A stretch of DNA of 19,557 nt. Source: an uncultured Mycoplasmatota bacterium (lineage in GTDB: Bacteria > Bacillota_I > Bacilli_A > RF39 > UBA660). The stretch covers positions 1 to 19,557 of the forward strand of contig CANPBV010000016.1 of the NCBI GenBank assembly GCA_947572405.1, written 5' to 3'. The position numbers were made by a program, and so were the translations under genes. Positions 14,327 to 19,557 of the stretch are shown piece after piece (the first letter of the stretch is position 1; the number at the start of each line of letters is the position of its first letter). The notes under the pieces were generated by a model, which was not told the DNA's origin, made no database searches, and saw only the letters and a list, made by a program, of their open reading frames with translations.

Positions 14327-14812
14327 ATGAAAAAAGCATTATTGATATTAGATTTAGAAAAGGTATTTATGAATGGATACACAGATGATTTGCCAACAAA
14401 AATAGAAGATTATGTATCTAGCACTTACTATGACAATATTGTAGTTGGAACGTTTGTGAATCATTTGGATAGTATTTTTGTAAAACGTCTAGGAAATAAT
14501 AAATGTCTTGATAAAGAAGATTGTGTTTTAAATATCCAGTTATCAAAACCTTACGTTGTTATGGAAAGAACAGCTTATACTATGTATACAGAAGAATTAG
14601 ATTCTTTCTTAAGAGAAAATAAAATTAAATATGTTTACTTATGTGGATTAGATACAGATAGAAGTATTTATAAAACTGCTTTAGACTTATTAGAACACGG
14701 CTACTATGTATATGTTATTAAAAGTTTGTGCAGGAGTAGTGCTGGAACGAGATACCATGATATGGGAATTGATTTATTAGAGCGACAAATTGGAAAAGAT
14801 TATGTGATATAG
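14327..14812 (+). CDS. Isochorismatase-fold cysteine-hydrolase homologue lacking the catalytic Cys
   Basis: A 161-residue protein with the isochorismatase/nicotinamidase fold. ALLILDLEKVFM (4-15) carries the conserved Asp9. VVMERTAYTMYT (77-88) is the segment that normally holds the catalytic Lys, here apparently Arg81. YLCGLDTDRSIYKTALDLLEHGYYVYVI (104-131) is the segment that normally reads CGxxTdxCV, but the nucleophile position is Ser113. With Lys and Cys both changed, classical hydrolase chemistry is doubtful; a binding or Ser-based role is possible. ATG 14327 is preferred over the in-frame ATG 14315, because GGGTGGT (14317-14323) lies before it and the promoter is too close to the earlier one. 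tex follows after 14 bases. Confidence 0.8.
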   Translation: MKKALLILDLEKVFMNGYTDDLPTKIEDYVSSTYYDNIVVGTFVNHLDSIFVKRLGNNKCLDKEDCVLNIQLSKPYVVMERTAYTMYTEELDSFLRENKIKYVYLCGLDTDRSIYKTALDLLEHGYYVYVIKSLCRSSAGTRYHDMGIDLLERQIGKDYVI

Positions 14813-14826
14813 TTAGGAGAATCTTG

Positions 14827-16974
14827 ATGAACGAGACAATTATAAAAGAAATTAGTGAAGAATTAAAAGTAAAAATAGGACAAGTTGAGGCAACTTTAAA
14901 ATTATTAGAGGATGGAAATACCATTCCTTTTATTGCGCGTTACCGAAAAGAAGCAACAGGAAATTTAGATGAAGAACAAATTAGAAAGATATCTGAAGTC
15001 TATACTTATCAGGTGAATCTGTTAAAAAGAAAAGAAGATGTGATTAGGTTAATTGATGAAAAAGGATTACTGACAGAAGAGTTAAAAAATCAGATTTTGA
15101 GTGCAAATAAGTTGGTAGAGGTAGAAGACTTATATAGACCATATAAAGAAAAAAAGAAAACCAAAGCAACAGAGGCAATTAAAAATGGATTAGAACCTCT
15201 TGCTAAGAAAATTATGAGTTTTCCTGTAGAGGGAAGTTTAGAAGTTTTAGCGAAACCTTATCTAAGTGAGGCCGTAAAAGATGTAGAAAGTGCTTTAGAA
15301 GGAGCGGGATTTATAATTGCTGAGTGGATTAGTGATAATGCTAGTTACCGAAAATATATCAGAACCAATAGTTATTTATATGGAGAACTTTTAACATCTA
15401 AGAAAAAAACAGCAGAAGATCCAGAACTTACTTATTCTATGTATTATGATTTTAAAGAAGCAGTAAAACAAATAAAAGCACATCGTATTTTAGCGATTAA
15501 CCGAGCAGAAAATGAAAAAGTATTAACGGTTACTTTGAAGGTAGATGAAGATAAATTTATAGATTATTTAAGAAACAAACTGATTAAAAATGATCATTCA
15601 TTTGTATTACCTATTGTAGAAACAGCGATCAAAGACAGTTATAAAAGATTAATTGCTCCTTCCATTGAAAGAGAAATTAGAAGCGAATTAACAGAGAAAG
15701 CAAGTGAAATCGCAATCGATAACTTTGGCAAAAATTTAGAAAATTTATTATTACAACCTCCAATGAAAGATAAAATGGTTTTAGGGTTTGACCCAGCATA
15801 TCGTACAGGATGTAAATTAGCGGTTATTGAACCAACTGGGAAAAAAGTAGCTATTAAGGTGATTTATCCTCATGAGCCTAAAAACTTGTATGAAGAAAGT
15901 AAAAAGATAGTATTAGAATTGATTGATCAATATAAAATTGACATTATTGCGATTGGAAATGGAACTGCAAGTAGGGAAAGTGAAACATTTATCGCTGATG
16001 TAATTAAATCTAGTCAAAGGAAAGTGGAATACATTATTGTAAGTGAAGCGGGAGCAAGTGTATATTCTGCAAGTAAGTTAGCAATTGAGGAATTTCCTGA
16101 TTTGCATGTAGAAGAAAGAAGTGCAATTAGTATTGGTAGAAGACTTCAGGATCCTCTTGCAGAACTTGTAAAAATTGATCCAGAAAGTATAGGAGTAGGA
16201 TTATATCAACATGATGTTCCTGATAAAAGATTAAAAGAAGTTTTAGATTTTGTTGTTGAAAAAGCGGTTAATTTAGTTGGTGTTAATATTAATACAGCAA
16301 GTGCATTTTTACTAAAATATGTTTCAGGAATTACGAAAAAGAATATTGAAAAAATTATTGCTTATAGAGAAGAAAATGGAAGAATTAATTCCAGAGAGGA
16401 ATTAAAAAAATCTAAAATTTTAAGTGATAAAACATATGAACAAGCCATAGGATTTTTAAGGGTAGTAGATGGCATTAACCCATTAGATGTAACTGGTATT
16501 CATCCAGAAAGTTATGGTATTACTTTAGAGTTATTAAAGCTTGTAAATTCCAAAATAGAAGATATTGGAACAGAAAAGCTAGTTTCTTTGTTAGAAAAAG
16601 TAAATATAGAAGAAACAGCGAAAAAATTAAATACAGATATTTATACTTTAGAGGATATTATGAATTCCTTAAAGAAACCAAATAGAGATCCTAGAGACGA
16701 AATGCCAAAACCAATTTTAAAAAGTGATATTTTGCACTTAGAAGATTTAAAAGTGGGAATGAAATTACAAGGAACAGTAAGAAATGTTGCTCCATTTGGA
16801 GTATTTATTGATATTGGTCTTAAAAATGATGGACTTGCTCATATTTCTAAATTGGCATCTCATTATGTAAAAGATCCAATGGATGTCGTTAGTGTTGGAG
16901 ATATTGTAGATTGCTACGTTGATGAAATTTTATTAGAAAAAAAGAAAGTTTCTCTTTCTTTAATTGAACCATAG
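14827..16974 (+). CDS. tex: Tex-family transcription accessory / S1 RNA-binding protein
   Basis: A 715-residue nucleic-acid-binding protein of the Tex family, a bacterial relative of eukaryotic Spt6 thought to act with RNA polymerase. The N-terminal Tex domain shows TIPFIARYRKEATGNLDE (32-49) and DLYRPYKEKKKTKA (101-114). A YqgF/RNase H-like domain starts at VLGFDPAYRTGCKLAV (about 318-333). Helix-hairpin-helix repeats lie near 480-555 (GVNINTASAFLL, then GRINSREELKK). A C-terminal S1 domain spans 644-712 (GMKLQGTVRNVAPFGVFIDIG). Length is typical. AGGAG at 14815-14819 is 7 bases from ATG 14827, better than the TTG codon just before it. It ends 13 bases before the next gene, so the two are probably co-transcribed. 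Confidence 0.96.
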   Translation: MNETIIKEISEELKVKIGQVEATLKLLEDGNTIPFIARYRKEATGNLDEEQIRKISEVYTYQVNLLKRKEDVIRLIDEKGLLTEELKNQILSANKLVEVEDLYRPYKEKKKTKATEAIKNGLEPLAKKIMSFPVEGSLEVLAKPYLSEAVKDVESALEGAGFIIAEWISDNASYRKYIRTNSYLYGELLTSKKKTAEDPELTYSMYYDFKEAVKQIKAHRILAINRAENEKVLTVTLKVDEDKFIDYLRNKLIKNDHSFVLPIVETAIKDSYKRLIAPSIEREIRSELTEKASEIAIDNFGKNLENLLLQPPMKDKMVLGFDPAYRTGCKLAVIEPTGKKVAIKVIYPHEPKNLYEESKKIVLELIDQYKIDIIAIGNGTASRESETFIADVIKSSQRKVEYIIVSEAGASVYSASKLAIEEFPDLHVEERSAISIGRRLQDPLAELVKIDPESIGVGLYQHDVPDKRLKEVLDFVVEKAVNLVGVNINTASAFLLKYVSGITKKNIEKIIAYREENGRINSREELKKSKILSDKTYEQAIGFLRVVDGINPLDVTGIHPESYGITLELLKLVNSKIEDIGTEKLVSLLEKVNIEETAKKLNTDIYTLEDIMNSLKKPNRDPRDEMPKPILKSDILHLEDLKVGMKLQGTVRNVAPFGVFIDIGLKNDGLAHISKLASHYVKDPMDVVSVGDIVDCYVDEILLEKKKVSLSLIEP

Positions 16975-16987
16975 AGGAGGAAAAAAT

Positions 16988-17503
16988 ATGGCAGAAAGTT
17001 TAGTACAATCGTTTTTGGATATGTTTAGTGGACTTGTTGATATGCCTTTTGGAAAAGAGCTCATTGTTTTCATAATTTCACTAATGCCGATTTTAGAGCT
17101 TCGTGGAGGACTACTTGCAGCATCACTTTTAAATATGAATCCCATAACAAGTTTTATCGTTTGCTTTATTGGAAATATTCTTCCAATTCCATTTATCTTG
17201 TGGTTTATTACCCCAGTTTTTGATAGATTGAAAAGAACAAAGCATTTATCAAAATTAGTCAATAAAATAGAATCGAAAGCAAATTCCAAAAGAGAGCAAA
17301 TTGAAAAAAGAGAATTTTGGGGATTATTATTATTTGTAGGAATTCCACTTCCTGGAACAGGTGCTTGGACAGGTTCTTTAATTGCTTCTTTGGTTGGAAT
17401 GAACAAAAAGAAATCACTTTTAGCAGCCATTTTGGGTGTTATATTAGCAGGAATAATTATGATGTTATTATCATTTGGAGTGTTAAAAGGAATAATAGGT
17501 TAA
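16988..17503 (+). CDS. Small multidrug-export family membrane protein
   Basis: A 171-residue integral membrane protein of the family named small multi-drug export (Sm_multidrug_ex); transport by these proteins is poorly tested. Motifs are MPILELRGGLLAA (33-45), a membrane span through IGNILPIPFILWF (61-73), a basic cytoplasmic loop rich in Lys/Arg/Glu (80-109) and GIPLPGTGAWTGSLIASLVG (118-137), followed by a last span to 163. The repeated acidic-Arg-Gly and Pro-Gly elements recall DedA-like half-repeats. GAGGAGG (16975-16981) precedes ATG 16988, which I chose over an in-frame ATG at 16964 that overlaps the end of tex and has no ribosome binding site. Last gene of the 14327-17503 operon. Confidence 0.85.
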   Translation: MAESLVQSFLDMFSGLVDMPFGKELIVFIISLMPILELRGGLLAASLLNMNPITSFIVCFIGNILPIPFILWFITPVFDRLKRTKHLSKLVNKIESKANSKREQIEKREFWGLLLFVGIPLPGTGAWTGSLIASLVGMNKKKSLLAAILGVILAGIIMMLLSFGVLKGIIG

Positions 17504-17527
17504 AAACTAGTATTTCTTTTTTTGTTT

Positions 17528-17536
17528 TGATATAAT
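17528..17536 (+). promoter_or_regulatory. Extended -10 promoter of the metallopeptidase gene pair
   Basis: TGATATAAT is an extended -10 element (TGnTATAAT) without a clear -35. The start near 17543 would fall on AAGGTGAT (17542-17549), the ribosome binding site of the next gene, giving a leader of about 10 bases. No terminator is seen between the preceding gene and this site. Confidence 0.6.
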
Positions 17537-17552
17537 AAAAGAAGGTGATAGT

Positions 17553-17780
17553 GTGAAACAAGCATTGAAGAACAAATATTATAGTTTAATAGAGATAAAT
17601 GATTATCCAACATTAGAACTTATAAATTTTATTTTTTCTAAAATGGATACTATATTGTTAACAGAACCTGGGAGGAACCATCAAGAAGAATTTTTTGATT
17701 TAATTTCTGTATTAGAATTTACAGAAGAAGCTTTATATCAGGAAATGAATGATGATATTATAAAAGGAGTTTTATCATGA
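17553..17780 (+). CDS. 75-residue protein of unknown function, coupled to the HEMTH protein
   Basis: I do not recognise this protein. It begins with GTG (AAGGTGAT lies just upstream) and its 75 residues appear soluble: a basic N-terminus (KQALKNKYYSLIEIN), a hydrophobic-patterned middle (TLELINFIFSKMDTILL, 20-36) and an acidic helical C-terminal half with many Glu and Asp. No signal peptide or membrane helix. Its stop codon overlaps the start of the next gene (ATGA), so the two are translationally coupled and probably work together, perhaps as a small partner or inhibitor of the putative peptidase. That role is inferred only from arrangement. Confidence 0.75.
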   Translation: MKQALKNKYYSLIEINDYPTLELINFIFSKMDTILLTEPGRNHQEEFFDLISVLEFTEEALYQEMNDDIIKGVLS

Positions 17781-19273
17781 TGCAAACAAAGGAAGAGCTA
17801 ATAGAAAGAGTCATAGAAATACTATCCAAAAAATCATTTACAGAACAGGCCAAAGAGAATTTACTTGGTTCTATTGTTTTTGCTTATGAACATTATAATC
17901 CGTCAAAATATATTACAAAAAGCCGAGCAGAATATATAGAAGAATATTTAAGAGTATTAGAGAATATGAAAGGGTATGCTGTAGTTGATTTGAATGAAAT
18001 TAATGATTCAAATGAGGCTTCTACACATTTTAGAAAAGATATTTTAAAGTCGCCAACTAGAAGTGGAAATTTAGATTTTATAAATGACAAATATGTTCCA
18101 ACCCAAAATGGAGAATTTTATTGTTCTTGCAAGGGCTTTGCTTGGTGCAGAGAAAAAATGATGTTTTCTTTAGATGAAGGAGATATTATGAGGGAATGGG
18201 TTACTGTGCATCATGAAATGACACATTTATCTGAAGGGGCGAATCCATTTCCAATTGACATATCAGTTCCATTTTCTTTTGAATTAAGAAAAATGCTTTA
18301 TGAAGGTAGGGCAGCTACACATGAAAGCTATATTTCGATTGATTCGTCCAATGTACAAGTAGATAGTTTAGAAAATGAAGATTCAAAATATGAAATTGCT
18401 TCTTCTCATTCATATCCTTTATATGGAAAGTTATATCAAATTTTACAGATTATTTTTGGAGATGAAGTATTAGAGCAAATGAGCAAAAATGATAGTAGAG
18501 AAGTAGATATGATACAAGAGCTAGAAAGACGATATCCAAGTATTCCAGTATTGGAAGTATTTTCCCATTTAATCTATATTTTAAGTTGTAAATCTAAAGA
18601 ATCAAAAAATGTATTAATGTCATCTGTTCAGGATTATGTAATGTCTCATTCTAAAAAAATAGAATGGGTGCAGAATCGGATCTTATTAGAAAATCAAAAT
18701 TTAGAATTTAATAGACAATCATTAGATGAGGAAAAAAGTAGGGAGGAAAAAATAAAAAAGATATTAGAGGATCCTGAATTGTTAACAGAAGAGTATAGAA
18801 ATGCCAAAGAAAGCGCTAGAAAAGATATTGAAGGATTATACAGTGAGGGGCATTATAGTGAAGATGAATATAGACAAGAATTGGAAGCGCTGGAACAAGA
18901 TGGTACTTTGGAATATTATCAGGAGACTCAAAGACAAGAAGTAGAGAATATTAAATATATGCGCTCTAGAAGAGAAGTAGCAATTGCAGAATGTTTAGCG
19001 AATTTGCAACAATTACAAAATAAAAGAGATAAATTAAAATGTAATGATTTTACTTTTATCTTAGAAAGAGTTTGCTTAAAAGAGCCATCATTAGAAGTTT
19101 CATTTTCATTTTTAGAGGAAATGGCACTGAAAATTACTCAAGAATCCGGAAAAGGTTTGACAGAACAAGATAAAGAATATGAAGAGTCAATAGATAAGAT
19201 TAGAAAAATTTTTGAAGTAAGATTATCAAGATGCTTAATCGCATCAGAAAAAAAAGCCAGCCTAGCTTCCTAG
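17777..19273 (+). CDS. Putative zinc metallopeptidase (HEMTH motif) with charged helical tail
   Basis: A 498-residue protein without a recognised family. Residues 1-100 are mostly helical. The centre carries VHHEMTHLSEG (144-154) with a full HExxH zinc motif (His146-Glu147-x-x-His150). It is followed by YEGRAATHESY (175-185), where Glu176 or Glu183 could be the third ligand as in gluzincin peptidases. A CSCKGFAWC cluster (116-124) precedes it. From about 300 to 410 the sequence is rich in Glu, Lys, Arg and Gln with long helical runs, probably coiled coil. No signal peptide or membrane segment, so it is likely cytoplasmic. It overlaps the 75-residue gene by 4 bases. Its final codons lie in the terminator shared with ldh. 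Peptidase activity is inferred from the motif only. Confidence 0.75.
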   Translation: MMQTKEELIERVIEILSKKSFTEQAKENLLGSIVFAYEHYNPSKYITKSRAEYIEEYLRVLENMKGYAVVDLNEINDSNEASTHFRKDILKSPTRSGNLDFINDKYVPTQNGEFYCSCKGFAWCREKMMFSLDEGDIMREWVTVHHEMTHLSEGANPFPIDISVPFSFELRKMLYEGRAATHESYISIDSSNVQVDSLENEDSKYEIASSHSYPLYGKLYQILQIIFGDEVLEQMSKNDSREVDMIQELERRYPSIPVLEVFSHLIYILSCKSKESKNVLMSSVQDYVMSHSKKIEWVQNRILLENQNLEFNRQSLDEEKSREEKIKKILEDPELLTEEYRNAKESARKDIEGLYSEGHYSEDEYRQELEALEQDGTLEYYQETQRQEVENIKYMRSRREVAIAECLANLQQLQNKRDKLKCNDFTFILERVCLKEPSLEVSFSFLEEMALKITQESGKGLTEQDKEYEESIDKIRKIFEVRLSRCLIASEKKASLAS

Positions 19274-19278
19274 ACTGG
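19248..19278 (-). terminator. Terminator of ldh containing both convergent stop codons
   Basis: On the minus strand CCAGTCTAG (19278-19270) pairs with CTAGGCTGG (19265-19257) around a GAAG loop. The 9-bp stem has one G-U pair and is followed by a C and eight Ts (19255-19248). It ends ldh. On the plus strand the same hairpin is followed only by TGTTTTC, so it would be a weaker terminator there. Confidence 0.85.
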
Positions 19279-19557
19279 TGTTTTCGTGTGTTGCTTTTTT
19301 TAAAATATCAATAGAATTTTGTAATTGTTCCAATTCTTTTTCATTTAAGTCAACAAGAACTCTTTCTTTAATCCCATTTTTATTTAAAATGCAAGGACTT
19401 CCAATATAAATATCATTACTATCATCATAAGCTGATACAGTGATGATGCTATTTTCATCTCCTAAAATAGCATTCGTAATTCTAACTAAGCACATTCCAA
19501 TGCCATAATAAGTTGCGCCTTTTCTATTGATGATTTCATAAGCAGCATCTCTAACAT
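19262..19557 (-). CDS. ldh: L-lactate dehydrogenase, C-terminal part (runs off the window)
   Basis: The last 97 or so residues of an NAD-dependent L-lactate dehydrogenase, which interconverts pyruvate and lactate; the N-terminal part lies beyond 19557. The visible part begins VRDAAYEIINRKGATYYGIGM, the well-conserved substrate-domain helix, then RITNAILGDENSIITVSAY, a strand with IGSPCILNKNGIKERVLVDLNEKE and a final helix with LQNSIDILKKA. These match lactate rather than malate dehydrogenases, as far as the C-terminus can tell. It ends in TAG 12 bases inside the convergent plus-strand gene. Presence of ldh fits a fermentative lifestyle. Confidence 0.93.
   Translation of the reverse strand, partial: VRDAAYEIINRKGATYYGIGMCLVRITNAILGDENSIITVSAYDDSNDIYIGSPCILNKNGIKERVLVDLNEKELEQLQNSIDILKKATHENTSLGS

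Noticed and set aside
16964..16987. Earlier ATG for the small multidrug-export gene
   Set aside because: It would add residues encoded within the end of tex and lacks a binding site; GAGGAGG clearly serves ATG 16988.
1..19557. tRNA, rRNA, insertion sequences with terminal repeats, or replication origin
   Set aside because: No cloverleaf, rRNA segment, transposase with flanking inverted repeats or DnaA-box cluster could be recognised by eye.

Overview
The window looks like chromosomal DNA from a low-GC Gram-positive bacterium (Bacillota). The genes are AT-rich, with strong AGGAGG-type ribosome binding sites and sigma-A promoters. The gatCAB set, a YfhO-type membrane protein, a Cys-less GatB N-terminus and an L-lactate dehydrogenase all fit. 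UGA appears to be a stop and tryptophan is UGG, so there is no sign of the Mycoplasma code. I cannot name the species; an uncultured gut Bacilli/Erysipelotrichia-like lineage is a guess.

Layout. (1) 1-2500 is accessory-looking. It holds an orphan phage-type holin (133-531) with tandem terminators, then a roughly 360-nt unusually GC-rich (about 42%), hairpin-rich non-coding stretch behind an extended -10 promoter. Next come a single-domain Ppx/GppA-like ASKHA protein (1116-2012), a possible small RNA ending in a clear terminator (about 2133-2276), and 225 nt of AT-rich DNA with no gene. (2) 2502-5705 is the overlapping gatC-gatA-gatB operon, which makes Gln-tRNA(Gln) and/or Asn-tRNA(Asn) by transamidation. 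(3) 5707-9104 is a three-gene envelope operon: a small membrane-anchored protein of unknown function, a tandem solute-binding-like sensor with a degenerate GGDEF domain, and a YihY/BrkB-type membrane protein. (4) 9297-10379 is a stand-alone Rpn/PD-(D/E)XK nuclease gene with a consensus promoter and a tandem-repeat tail. (5) 10411-12974 is a YfhO-family polytopic protein. (6) 12977-14251 is dinB (DNA polymerase IV) with a LexA-like box upstream. (7) 14273-17503 is an isochorismatase-fold protein lacking the usual Cys, the Tex RNA-binding protein and a small multidrug-export family membrane protein, read as one operon. (8) 17528-19273 is a 75-residue protein translationally coupled to a HEMTH-motif putative metallopeptidase with a charged, probably coiled-coil tail. 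(9) 19262-19557 is the 3' end of ldh on the minus strand, convergent with the previous gene. Both stop codons lie inside one shared terminator hairpin.

Most genes are co-directional, closely spaced and preceded by promoters that leave 5' leaders of only about 9-30 nt. The 365-nt structured leader of the Ppx/GppA-like gene is therefore a clear exception. Together with the adjacent terminator-ended RNA candidate, it is the best lead here for an undescribed system.
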